Source: CAVONV01 sp963697355 (GTDB lineage Bacteria; Acidobacteriota; Vicinamibacteria; Marinacidobacterales; DATDRI01). Taken from it: a DNA stretch of 64,000 bases. The notes under the pieces are model-generated. The model was not told where the DNA came from and ran no database searches. It saw only the letters and a program-made list of their open reading frames with translations. The position numbers and the translations under genes were made by a program. Positions 26,717 to 34,937 of the stretch are shown here, piece after piece; position 1 is the stretch's first letter; every line of letters starts with the position of its first letter. Location of the stretch: positions 62,001 to 126,000 of the forward strand of contig CAVONV010000008.1 of assembly GCA_963697355.1 (NCBI GenBank), given 5' to 3'.

Positions 26717-27808
26717 TCAGTCAATCTCGATCATTTTCTCCGTTTCGACCTTGGATGTCCTAAGTGGACGTTCCCGGCGGGCTGCCGAAGGCGGGGCGGA
26801 TTCGACCTCGATTCCTGAGACATAGCCTGACACCTCGTTGCGGATATCAACTTCAGACGGCGGTGCTCCGCTGCCGTAGATACGGAGCCAAAGCCGCAGC
26901 AACGGTGCACTGATGGAATATCGCTTCTCGCGGACATGGACAAGGTCCACTTCCTCGAGCCAGAGGAGATAATCCCGAGTCGAGCCGGCGGTCCGGTTCA
27001 TTTTGCGAGCGATCTCACTCAATGTTAGGTTCTCTTCCGAGGCCAGTATGGACAACACTGCTTTGCAAACACCATAGCCTCGAGCACGGTGCAGTAGCTC
27101 CCCGAGAGTTGCCCTGCATTCCGCCTCAACCCGCCCTCCTGGTCCGATCTCGCAGAGCAGAGCCTCTGCCGGTTCCAGCCCAAGTTCCATACTGTCGAGA
27201 AATGGATAGACATGAGCAGGCAATCCGCCAGTGAGTGCCGCTATCAGCTCCGGCTGATCCGTTCCACCGGCCTCGAGCTCGCGCGACGTCAGAGGCGGGA
27301 GCAAAGAGATGCGGATGTGTGATGAGATCGCTTCCGGTAAGGTCTCGAGGTGCTTATGTAGCCAAAAGGGAAAGCTGCTAGTGGAAAGGCACCTTGGTGA
27401 TTTGCCTCCGACTAAGACCTTCAGGAAGCTCTCGAGTGGCTTCTTGACACCAGGAAAATACGAAAGCGTCCGAAGCTCCGTCAATTCGTCCAGTAGCAGC
27501 ATGGAATTGGCCTTGGCGCTTGTCACTGATGCCAGGAGATGATCGTAGGACGGTGCCCGCTGCTTGGGAGTGGCGAGTACCGTCTTGGCAAGCTCTAGAA
27601 AACGTTCGCAAAGGATCTCAGGCGATGCGGCGATAGGCTCGATTTGAATGAGAGCCGTTGGACGAGTCCGAGTCAAATTTGATCTCAATCGGCGAAGGAA
27701 CGTTGTTTTTCCCGAACCACGCGGACCTGCGAGAAAGACGAGGTCATCGCTTGACTCCAGGGTCTCGAGAAGTTGTTTTTCGACCTCGGGACGAGCGATG
27801 TATTTCAT
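26717..27808 (-). CDS. AAA/STAND-like ATPase with winged-helix tail
   Basis: A 363-residue ATP-binding protein resembling the archaeal-ATPase (Pfam Arch_ATPase) group. Walker A is GPRGSGKTT at 28-36, Walker B is SMLLLDELTEL near 110-120, and a sensor-like LSTSSFPFW follows. Residues about 240-310 form a winged helix (LTLSEIARKMNRTAGSTRDYLLWLEEVDLV), then RLWLRIYG as in DUF234-type tails. Such proteins act as stand-alone switches or in defence and mobile elements; the role here is unknown. It is coupled by a 4-bp overlap to a 30-codon ORF upstream. Confidence 0.8.
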   Translation of the reverse strand: MKYIARPEVEKQLLETLESSDDLVFLAGPRGSGKTTFLRRLRSNLTRTRPTALIQIEPIAASPEILCERFLELAKTVLATPKQRAPSYDHLLASVTSAKANSMLLLDELTELRTLSYFPGVKKPLESFLKVLVGGKSPRCLSTSSFPFWLHKHLETLPEAISSHIRISLLPPLTSRELEAGGTDQPELIAALTGGLPAHVYPFLDSMELGLEPAEALLCEIGPGGRVEAECRATLGELLHRARGYGVCKAVLSILASEENLTLSEIARKMNRTAGSTRDYLLWLEEVDLVHVREKRYSISAPLLRLWLRIYGSGAPPSEVDIRNEVSGYVSGIEVESAPPSAARRERPLRTSKVETEKMIEID

Positions 27809-27897
27809 TTAGGGACAACCACCACGGATTCGCTCTCGAAGGTCAGGCGACGAATATCATCCCGGATGAGAGTCGTGCGGCGCAGTGTCACGCTCAT
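27805..27897 (-). CDS. 30-residue leader peptide overlapping the ATPase gene
   Basis: On the minus strand, ATG 27897 begins a 30-codon ORF (MSVTLRRTTLIRDDIRRLTF, then ESESVVVVPK) whose TGA overlaps the ATPase ATG (ATGA), implying translational coupling. An in-frame stop lies four codons upstream, so it cannot be longer. A TATAGT box about 10 nt before the ATG would make a nearly leaderless mRNA. The peptide is basic then acidic with a valine-rich end. It may be a small antitoxin-like or regulatory protein, or only a coupling leader. Confidence 0.4.
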   Translation of the reverse strand: MSVTLRRTTLIRDDIRRLTFESESVVVVPK

Positions 27898-28138
27898 GGG
27901 ACGATACTATACAGCATCTGAAACGCGGATGGACCGTCGCGTAGGACACTGGGTACGTGGTCTGTCTCTTCCAGATGTCAGTCGCCAGAACTCCATGAAT
28001 TTTTGATAAACTAGCGCCGTTCCAAGTTGTTATGCCGACTGCGGGCTGAGCGGAGCGTGCTGGAATCATGCACACTAGGGAACCGTACCGCCCGAGGCTA
28101 TGGACATTGTGAGTTTCGTTGATTGTCTGAGGTAGATC

Positions 28139-29460
28139 ATGCCGAACGTTATCGTCGTGGGAACGCAGTGGGGCGACGAGGGTAAAGGGAAATACGTCGA
28201 TTTCTTCTCCGAGCGTGTGCATGTCGTGGTGCGGTACGGAGGAGGGCACAACGCCGGTCATACCGTTGTTGTCGGAGACCAGCAGTTTATCTTGCACATC
28301 CTTCCGTCGGGAGTGCTTCATCCCGGTGTCGATCAACGTCATCGGTAACGGCTGTGTGGTCGATCCGGAGGCCTTTCTCAAAGAGGTTGCCGGACTACGC
28401 GAGCTCGGCATCGAGGTCGGAGACGCATTTGTTCTTGAGCGATCGCGCTCAGCTCATTTTGCCCTACCACCGCGTTATCGAAGCAATATCTGAGGAGAGG
28501 TTGGGCGCGAACAAAATCGGTACGACCTGCCGCGGGATCGGTCCAGCCTACGAAGACAAGATCGGCCGACGCGGCATTCGTGTCGGCGACCTCAGACATC
28601 CCGGACGTCTCAGAGAGAAGCTCGAGTTCATCGTTGCCGAGAAAAACGCATTGGATCAATGCGGTTTCGGACAAAAGAGCCCGTCCGCGTCGAAGACATG
28701 ATGCCTCTGCTCGAGCAATTTGCGGGTGTGGCTCTTCCCCATATTACCGACGCATCACTTCTCGTCCATAACGCCATGAAGGCCGGCAAGTCAGTTTTGT
28801 TCGAGGGAGCACAGGCCACACTCTTGGATATCGATCACGGCACTTATCCTTTCGTGACATCGTCCAACGCGACCGCCGGTGGAGCCTGTACAGGAATGGG
28901 TATCGGTCCCAAGTTCATCGACAACGTCCTTGGGATCACCAAGGCCTATATCACTCGTGTCGGAGGGGGACCCTTTCCCACCGAGATGCTAGGAGAGCTG
29001 GGCGAGCAAATCCGCCAGCAAGGAGCGGAGTACGGAGCTTCGACCGGCCGTCCCCGGCGATGCGGGTGGTTCGACAGTGTCGTTGTCCGTTATGCCAATC
29101 GGATCAATGGTCTCGACGCCCTCGGGATCACCAAGCTCGATGTTCTGGATGGTCTCGAAGATATCAAGGTCTGTACACGATATCGCTATCGCGACGAAAC
29201 ACTCGAAGAGTTCCCTGGGGAATTATCGACGCTCGAACAGTGCGAGCCCGTGTACGAGACACTGCCCGGCTGGTCCAGACCCACCAAAGGTGTGACTCGT
29301 TTCGAGGACCTTCCTGATAACGCGACGCGATATCTTGGAGGTTCTCGAAGATCTCTGCAAGGTCCCGATAGAGATGGTCTCCACCGGGCCGGACCGTGAT
29401 TCCACCATCGTGGACATGGGGCGCGGGACTTCTTTATTGGACAGATGGTTCAAGACGTAG
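28139..29460 (+). CDS. purA: adenylosuccinate synthetase (about four frameshifts)
   Basis: GTP-dependent enzyme joining IMP and aspartate on the way to AMP. The first frame from ATG 28139 has the P-loop GTQWGDEGKGK and GGHNAGHT. Other frames give VIGNGCVVDPEAF, LILPYHRVIEA, IGTTCRGIGPAYEDKIGRRGIR, a long intact middle (FEGAQATLLDIDHGTYPFVTSS), GASTGRPRRCGW, LDVLDGL and the C-terminus ending DRWFKT at 29460. Breaks fall near 28330, 28437, 28665 and 29330. The span matches the family length of about 430-440 residues, so errors are likelier than decay of this core gene. Confidence 0.88.
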
Positions 29461-29508
29461 CGGAAACGCACCCGTATCCTGCCAAAAGAACAAAAATCGT
29501 GGGGGGCA

Positions 29509-29537
29509 TTGACCAAGTCGTCCAAACCGCCTAGAAT
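29509..29537 (+). promoter_or_regulatory. sigma70-type promoter for the tRNA genes
   Basis: TTGACC at 29509-29514 and TAGAAT at 29532-29537, separated by 17 nt, lie 33 bp before the tRNA-Lys 5' end. This is the best promoter match noticed in the window. Confidence 0.6.
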
Positions 29538-29580
29538 ATGTCGGGCCGTCAGCGCGGCCTGGAATATGTCGGGCCGTTAG
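29534..29580 (+). repeat. direct duplication of the tRNA-Lys 5' end and leader
   Basis: GAATATGTCGGGCCGTCAG (29534-29552) and GAATATGTCGGGCCGTTAG (29562-29580) match at 18 of 19 positions with a 28-bp offset. The second copy contains the first ten bases of tRNA-Lys, so the leader carries a second acceptor 5' strand. Confidence 0.75.
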
Positions 29581-29646
29581 CTCAGTTGGTAGAGCGTCTG
29601 CCTTTTAAGCAGGGGGTCGTAGGTTCGAGACCTACACGGCCCACCA
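29571..29646 (+). tRNA. tRNA-Lys (TTT)
   Basis: The acceptor arms GGGCCGT and ACGGCCC pair perfectly. The D arm AGCTCAGTTGGTAGAGC, anticodon loop CTTTTAA (anticodon TTT) and T arm AGGTTCGAGACCT are standard. The discriminator A and an encoded CCA end the gene at 29646. Confidence 0.97.
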
Positions 29647-29688
29647 TTTGTTGCTCGCTTCCACAGGAGCAGGATCCATTGAAAAGGG

Positions 29689-29764
29689 GTCCCCATCGTC
29701 TAGTGGCCTAGGATTTCGCCCTTTCACGGCGACGACGCGGGTTCGACTCCCGCTGGGGACACCA
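29689..29764 (+). tRNA. tRNA-Glu (TTC)
   Basis: The acceptor GTCCCCA/TGGGGAC is perfect. The anticodon loop CTTTCAC gives anticodon TTC. The T arm is GCGGGTTCGACTCCCGC and the CCA is encoded. It lies 42 bp after tRNA-Lys and probably shares its transcript. A GC-rich inverted repeat (CCGCC..GGCGG, about 29778-29797) follows. Confidence 0.97.
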
Positions 29765-29835
29765 ACCTTTTACCGCTAAGCCGCCGCCTAGCGGCGGTTG
29801 CGTTAGCTCGCTCCAGTAACCGGCCATAATTCGCG

Positions 29836-30153
29836 TCAAACGTGTGTTCTTGCAGTGATGTGCTCGGTGCCGCGAACGTCCCCTTCTTTGATCCACGGGG
29901 GTGGAGGTGCCACGATTCCGGTGAATAATCGGTCGAATCTCGTCTCACCCATGAAGGTATATCCATTCCCATCTGGGGTGAAGATCAGCCGACCATCCAA
30001 CACACGTTGAAGTACAGCTCGGGCTTGCGTCGTATTCTGTTGGTAGTTCGGAAGACAGCTCCATGGATCGGCAAGGCATTCCAATCGGTCGAAATAACCA
30101 CCGTTGGCGGAGGCGTAGGTTTGTTGGGCACTGTGGTCAGGCACGGATGTCAC
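29836..30153 (-). pseudogene. remnant of a serine recombinase C-terminus
   Basis: A 105-codon frame whose second half (QARAVLQRVLDGRLIFTPDG, then YTFMGETRFDRLFTGIVA) resembles the tail of large serine recombinases, where an LRxLLxGRIxFTP pattern is followed by a small beta domain and GLV. The catalytic resolvase domain and coiled coil are absent, and I see no matching frame upstream to 30311. Its position right after two tRNA genes suggests a decayed mobile element. Family assignment is from pattern memory. Confidence 0.5.
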
Positions 30154-30311
30154 CTATCGAGGTGACCGCCGAGTCCGTGATGACCATGTGCCGGTTGATG
30201 ACCCCGACGAGCATGCCGCCCACGAGAAGGAAACGAAGCGCTCCGTTCGGACGACGATGTCCTGCATCGGGCTCCGTACGTGCTACCGACAAATGAGGGG
30301 CTGATGGACTG

Positions 30312-30755
30312 CTAGACGCTGGCTTTTTCCAAGAATTCTCTTAGTCTCTTCTTGATGAAGAAAGTCCATCCCTCAACACAGCTGTCTCTTGAGAATTCGG
30401 GGATATCCTCAGGAAAGCTTTCCTTAACTTGAGCTGTAAGTCTCAGTTTTGTCTCATCGTTGTCTTTGAATAACTCAAAGACCACGAACGAATCGCCAGG
30501 ATAGTTCTCATAGTTCCAGTTGTATTTGATCCTTTTCAATGGCACAACTTCTGTCACTTGCCATATGTGCAGGAAATCTCTGCCTTGACTCTGCACATTG
30601 AATCGAGTCTCGAATCCAACTTCGGGTTTGAATGACGGGATATTCTCAAAATACCATTGCCGCATATGATCAATCTCGGTTATGGAGCTCCAAACTGCGT
30701 CAAGTGATGCGTTATAGGTTTGCTCTATAACAACGGGTTCATCATTCTCTGTCAT
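30312..30755 (-). CDS. SRPBCC/AHSA1-family protein
   Basis: A 147-residue protein of the START/SRPBCC superfamily, a helix-grip fold with a hydrophobic ligand cavity, often near stress or degradation genes. The start pattern VVIEQTYNASLDAVWSSITE, the WYF block, the strand-rich middle and the end CVEGWTFFIKKRLREFLEK are typical of the AHSA1 branch. ATG 30755 is chosen; a GTG at 30764 would add three residues. The base composition is more AT-rich than the neighbours, consistent with an acquired gene. Confidence 0.8.
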   Translation of the reverse strand: MTENDEPVVIEQTYNASLDAVWSSITEIDHMRQWYFENIPSFKPEVGFETRFNVQSQGRDFLHIWQVTEVVPLKRIKYNWNYENYPGDSFVVFELFKDNDETKLRLTAQVKESFPEDIPEFSRDSCVEGWTFFIKKRLREFLEKASV

Positions 30756-30764
30756 TGTCCTCAC

Positions 30765-31466
30765 CCAATTTGCAGAAGGTTTGCGCGGTGCGATCTACGC
30801 AAATACTCTTTCTTCTTTCGTATGTGTCATGATCCTTCTCAGTCCAGGTCTGTTGCGAGCTTGATATCCGAGGAGCAGGAGACACACCGATTAACGGATC
30901 TATGCTCCGCACATGCTCCGTGACATCAGGAGATGTGATTGCTGGCAAGACCACAACAGTGTAGGATGGCGGCGACAAACTCAAAAAACTAGATGAACGA
31001 GCAACTTCCGCCAGCCCAGGCACGGGTTTTTCTACCCTTTTGTGTGGCAAGGCTGGGTGGGGGTACGCGTGAGTCCTTGAATTGCAATTAATGGCGTCTT
31101 TGATTCCGTTGCCCTGGTTGGCACCCAGTCTTGCCGCTCCAGATACTAGCATATTATTCTCGAGGAAATGTCGATCGACCCCGGCCGGAAAAATCCCATG
31201 TAGGAAGTAACGCCGCGACCCCTCGTTGTCGTTTCGCGTGTCTGAGCCACCAATGACCTGCTAGCCCAAAACAAGGGTATTCCCTAGTTCCTTTTTGTGT
31301 CGAACAAATGTTAGTAAAAGGGGAAATAGATTTCCAATATCAGATTGAATGCCGCCTCGCATTCTGGAATGGGCAGTCCGGGCGAGTATCGAAAAGTGCG
31401 GCGAGCTGGACGCCCAATACCTGAAGGAGATAGACTAATAAGTATAAGTTCTAGTATTACAAACCC
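30765..31466. other. long spacer without a supported protein gene
   Basis: Apart from the stem-loop element at 31040-31145, I see no gene here. A minus-strand frame of 136 codons (30742-31152) crosses the stem-loop and has no protein-like pattern, so I do not call it. Confidence 0.5.
31040..31145. ncRNA. candidate structured element, copy A (covarying with copy B)
   Basis: Arms GGCAAGGCTGGGTG (31046-31059) and CACCCAGTCTTGCC (31122-31135) form a 14-bp stem with one G.T pair around a 62-nt loop. Shared with copy B are the GGGG run after the left arm, CCCTGGTTGG before the right arm, TGTGGC at the start and GCCGCTCCA at the end. Arms of the two copies differ only by pair-preserving changes. 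The strand of any transcript is unknown; a mobile palindromic DNA element is the alternative. Confidence 0.55.
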
Positions 31467-31748
31467 TCAGTCCACGAACGAAAGGCCACTCCCGGTCCCC
31501 AAACACTGGACCGAGAGTAGAGCGCAATGCCAGTCATAGAGCGTGTCCAGCACACCTGACAACGCCGCTTGATCCGGGAGTCGCCCGGTGAGGGTTGTCT
31601 CGGGTATCCTGTCCCCCGAGACGTGGGTAGAGATGGCCATTCCACTTGGGCGATCCGACCAGCTTGCATCCAGGGCGCCATTGACTCGAATCCGATAAGT
31701 GACCGGCTCGTCGAATCTGATTGCTTTTCCATACGGTGGCTGCAACAT
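31467..31748 (-). CDS. small conserved hypothetical protein
   Basis: A 93-residue protein with the pattern YRIRVNGALDASWSDRPSGM, then LTGRLPDQAALSGVLDTLYD and ALLSVQCLG. I recall a widespread small family of about 75-90 residues with YRIxVxGxLDxxWSDWxxGL and DQAALHGLLxxIRDLGLPLLSV; its function is not known to me. Met at 31748 starts a slightly long N-terminus (MLQPPYGKAIRFDEP). Confidence 0.65.
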   Translation of the reverse strand: MLQPPYGKAIRFDEPVTYRIRVNGALDASWSDRPSGMAISTHVSGDRIPETTLTGRLPDQAALSGVLDTLYDWHCALLSVQCLGTGSGLSFVD

Positions 31749-32012
31749 GAACTGCCCCCAGCGTAGTGTTTCTACAGTGTCCGCGATACCTGTGCAGTTA
31801 TTCGGCTACTCCCAAGTCTCGTCGCGGCAGACAATACCTCCCTCTTCGTTCCAGTCATTCATTTGTTTGATTTCTTTTGCTACTGGGGATGTCCCTAGGA
31901 TTCGGAGAAGGGACCCCCGTGAGTATCACTAGCTGAATTCCGGGACCGGGACCGGCAATGATGAACAACCGTCGAAGTGGGTTGAGATATACTTCCGCGA
32001 AGGACCGGACCG

Positions 32013-32501
32013 ATGAAACGTACAATAAGCATTGGCTTGATCGCCCTTTTGTACATAGGAGAAGGAAGACTCTCCGCACAGAAGTTCTATCCAGACGATC
32101 CCATTTGGGTAGATCGCGACCGGCTGGATACTCCGGTAAAACCCGAAGAAGTTGAGCTCAGTGATTTGTACGATCGCTTCGGTCACATGTTCCACGATTT
32201 TGGGACTTCGGAGATCGGAAGTGAGGCATCAAACGTCAACACTTTAGATCGAGTTGGGTCGAACCTACCCTTGAAGGGTCCGATCGTTCAAGACACCACG
32301 AGAGTGGAACTGCCCATAAGCGACGACTATCATTTCCGAGAACATTGTCTGTTGACTCTCGAGATCGTCTCTCTGAATGAGGCGCATCGGAACTGGGCGA
32401 CTCCCATTCGAGTCTACCTTCGATCGAGTATTGACGGATATGGTGTCGTGGGCATCGAGCGCCAATCGGAGCCCCAGAAAAGTCCAGAGGATTTGCATTG
32501 A
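32013..32501 (+). CDS. hypothetical secreted protein, possibly a deletion composite
   Basis: A 162-residue protein with a signal peptide (ISIGLIALLYIGEGRLSA) and then QKFYPDDPIWVDRDRLDTPV, EELSDLYD-like text and ASNVNTLDRV. That opening resembles long secreted proteins I associate with Acidobacteriota. The second half (FREHCLLTLEIVSLNEAHRN, then GYGVVGIERQ) looks like the end of a different or larger protein. The junction near residue 82 (RVGSNLPLKG) may mark an internal deletion. The function is unknown. Confidence 0.5.
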   Translation: MKRTISIGLIALLYIGEGRLSAQKFYPDDPIWVDRDRLDTPVKPEEVELSDLYDRFGHMFHDFGTSEIGSEASNVNTLDRVGSNLPLKGPIVQDTTRVELPISDDYHFREHCLLTLEIVSLNEAHRNWATPIRVYLRSSIDGYGVVGIERQSEPQKSPEDLH

Positions 32502-32630
32502 TTTCTCAGACCTGTCCCTGCTTGGTCTTCGCCGTCAAAATCTTCGGTGTTCCGTGCCCGATCAGAACGCGTGAATCTTGCCAGGATCCTAACCTTGACG
32601 AACGATAGCCGCAGCAGCCTGAAGCAACAG

Positions 32631-33248
32631 ATGGAATCCATCTACCAAGAGCTCACCCCTGAGAGCATTCCTTGGAACCTCGAGAACCCACCTGAGCTCG
32701 TTGTGGATCTGGTTGATTCCAAACGAATCTTGCCGTGCGAGACCGTGGATCTTGGCTGCGGCGCCGGCAACTACGCCGTATGGTTTGCCTCCATGGGCTT
32801 CAAAGTGACCGGAATCGATCTCTCCACAAAGGCTATTGAGATGGCCCAGGAGCTCTCCCGCAAGAAAGGCGTTACGTGCCACTTCATGGCAGAGGACTTG
32901 ACAGGAGATCTGGGGAGGTTTCATCGATCATTCGACTTCGCATATGACTGGGAAGTGCTTCACCACCTGTTTCCGGAAGACCGTGAGCAGTATGTCCTCA
33001 ATGTTCAGAAGTTGCTCAGGCCAGGGGGGAGGTACCTATCGGTCTGTTTCAGCGAAGAAGATCCCAGTTTCGGCGGCGTGGGCAAGGTCCGGAAGACACC
33101 TATCGGGACCGAGCTATATTTCTCGTCGGAGGAGGAGATGAGAGAGCTGTTCACTCCCCATTTTCAATTGGATGAGCTACGCACTTCGGAGATCACCGGT
33201 AAGTACGGACTGCACAAGGCTATCGTCGCCTGGATGACGCGAAGCTGA
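32631..33248 (+). CDS. class I SAM-dependent methyltransferase
   Basis: A 205-residue methyltransferase with a Rossmann fold. SAM motif I is VDLGCGAGNYAVWFA, motif II GIDLSTKAIEMAQ, motif III FDFAYDWEVLHHL and motif IV LLRPGGRYLSVCFS. The opening YQELTPESIPWNLENPPELV is typical of small-molecule methyltransferases near the TehB/UbiE type. ATG 32631 is chosen; a TTG at 32595 would add 12 residues. The substrate is unknown, and neighbours give no hint. Confidence 0.82.
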   Translation: MESIYQELTPESIPWNLENPPELVVDLVDSKRILPCETVDLGCGAGNYAVWFASMGFKVTGIDLSTKAIEMAQELSRKKGVTCHFMAEDLTGDLGRFHRSFDFAYDWEVLHHLFPEDREQYVLNVQKLLRPGGRYLSVCFSEEDPSFGGVGKVRKTPIGTELYFSSEEEMRELFTPHFQLDELRTSEITGKYGLHKAIVAWMTRS

Positions 33249-33334
33249 GTCGGATGACGTCACTCGGGTCGTCGCCAAGAGAAAGACATTCATAGCATCC
33301 TTCTGTCTCGTTAATGTTGTGAGATGGGCCGCGA

Positions 33335-34051
33335 ATGCGAGTAGATATTATGAGTTTTGTACTTCTCCTTATGACGATGATGATAGTGTCTGAAAGAGTC
33401 CAAAAGCCGGGAATGTACGAAGAGCTGCTCGATCGCCCGGATGGGAGCGTGCTCCGCTACGCCATTTCGATACCCAAAGGTTACGAGCCCGACCGGCCTC
33501 GCCCCTTGGTTTTGGCACTTCATTACGGCGGAGAGGTGACTCCCTATTACGGGAAAGGATTTCTCGTCCAGTTAGTCGAACCCGGCGTGAAGAGCCTCGG
33601 TGCGATCGTCGTTGCACCGGACTGCCCGTCTCGTAGTTGGACCGATCCCACGAGCGAGTCGGAAGTCATGGCTCTCGTCGAGCATATCCTCGCAGACTAC
33701 TCGGTAGACCGAAAACGGATCCTTGTGACGGGTTTTAGCTTGGGAGGGCGAGGGACGTGGTATATGGCGTCCCGCCATCCCGATTTGTTTGCCGCAGCCA
33801 TTCCCATGGCAGGATGGCCTTCCGATGACATGGTGGAGAAGATCGGGGACATGCCGATTTGTATCGTTCATAGTGTAGACGATGAAGTCGTCGACATGGA
33901 ACCGACCAAGGAGGCCGTCAAAAACCTCGAGGCGCGCGACGCCCTAGTGAAGCTCATCACCGTGCGTGGCATCACGCACTATCAGGTCTCGGATTATGCC
34001 AAATACTTGAAGCAGGCGGTCGGCTGGATCGAAGAGCAATGGAAAAAATGA
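33335..34051 (+). CDS. alpha/beta hydrolase, dienelactone hydrolase or feruloyl-esterase-like
   Basis: A 238-residue serine hydrolase with a short N-terminal hydrophobic stretch (MSFVLLLMTMMIVS) that may export it. The nucleophile elbow is GFSLGGRG (serine in G-F-S-L-G). The acid lies in HSVDDEVVDMEP and the catalytic histidine in RGITHYQVSDY. The layout (PRPLVLALHYGGEV, IVVAPDCPSRSW, ASRHPDLFAAAIPMAG) matches phospholipase/carboxylesterase or LpqC-like hydrolases. The likely substrate is an ester; nothing more can be said. Confidence 0.8.
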   Translation: MRVDIMSFVLLLMTMMIVSERVQKPGMYEELLDRPDGSVLRYAISIPKGYEPDRPRPLVLALHYGGEVTPYYGKGFLVQLVEPGVKSLGAIVVAPDCPSRSWTDPTSESEVMALVEHILADYSVDRKRILVTGFSLGGRGTWYMASRHPDLFAAAIPMAGWPSDDMVEKIGDMPICIVHSVDDEVVDMEPTKEAVKNLEARDALVKLITVRGITHYQVSDYAKYLKQAVGWIEEQWKK

Positions 34052-34194
34052 TGTTCTTCGAGGGTATTTCATAGTCCACTCCAATCTCATATCCCCTGGT
34101 TTTCTTCCCCAACAAACCCTATCCCTCCGCCCACTAACGCTGGAAAACGGGGTCGCTAGCACGGTAGAATATCCGGAAAACACGGAAAAACTCG

Positions 34195-34509
34195 ATGACA
34201 TGCCCCAAATGCCGTCGTGCAATGAAGAGGACCTTAGTCTGTTATGACGATGGTAGTGGTGAGGACTACGATGTCTTCCGATGCCTGTATTGCTACCAAG
34301 AGATTGAGTCGCCCGACAAGGAAACGAGACGAATAGACGCCCTCTTCAGAAAACTAACAGAGGTCTACACCTCGCAACGCCGTGAACTGAGGGGCGGCCG
34401 TGTACGAAGTCGTTCGAGGCGCAGGGCCTCGAGTCGGACCAGGGTTCGAGAAACGACAATGCAACTGCAGCAACCGTTTCTGCATTGGTCGATCAAGGTG
34501 GAGCGGTAG
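34195..34509 (+). CDS. small zinc-ribbon protein
   Basis: A 104-residue frame opening with CPKC and, 24 residues later, CLYC, a four-cysteine zinc-ribbon pattern (MTCPKCRRAMKR, VFRCLYCYQEIES). A charged helix and a very arginine-rich segment (RSRSRRRASSRTRVR) follow. The last 20 residues look random and may result from a frameshift or late extension. The function is unknown; nucleic-acid binding is plausible. Confidence 0.45.
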   Translation: MTCPKCRRAMKRTLVCYDDGSGEDYDVFRCLYCYQEIESPDKETRRIDALFRKLTEVYTSQRRELRGGRVRSRSRRRASSRTRVRETTMQLQQPFLHWSIKVER

Positions 34510-34937
34510 TCGTCCTTTCGTCATTCACTCACCGCATTCAGCTCGGTCCGGCCCGAGCTCAAAAGCGAGCGTCAAATTGGTTCCGCTCTGCGTATTCTTT
34601 ATTGCCTCTGTGCCGCTCAACGCTGGGAGTCCAGGGTGAGGCAACGTTCGCGAAACTGAGATAAGCGCTTAGCGGAAAAAATTCCCGATATCCCACATCT
34701 CCGAGCAGTACGGCCTTCGAGAATGCAGTCGATCGTGTTGTCAGAGTGGGCAAACCCCCGCGTTCCTTGATGGGAGAACCAACGCAGCCCAAATCACGGA
34801 AATGCGACCTGCCTTCGGGCATAATTGACCCACCTCAACACTCAGTGTTCTAAGCGGAACCACCGCCCCGACCCGGTTGGTTCCGCTTTATTTTTTTGGC
34901 GTTGTTCCGCAAGTCGGTTCCGAGAGATTCGCGATCG
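34510..34937. other. gene-free stretch before a terminator
   Basis: No convincing frame on either strand; the only notable structure is the terminator at 34853-34897. Confidence 0.5.
34853..34897 (+). terminator. rho-independent terminator
   Basis: Arms AGCGGAACCA (34853-34862) and TGGTTCCGCT (34878-34887) form a perfect 10-bp stem, followed by a T-rich run TTATTTTTTT (34888-34897). It acts on plus-strand transcripts. Confidence 0.75.

Noticed and set aside
29708..29896. Minus-strand frames across tRNA-Glu
   Set aside because: They read the complement of the tRNA and its flank (a common annotation artefact with ESNPRRRRERAKS-type text) and show no protein pattern.
30742..31152. 136-codon minus-strand ORF
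   Set aside because: It crosses the conserved stem-loop, has no recognisable domain or ribosome-binding site and looks like chance open frame.
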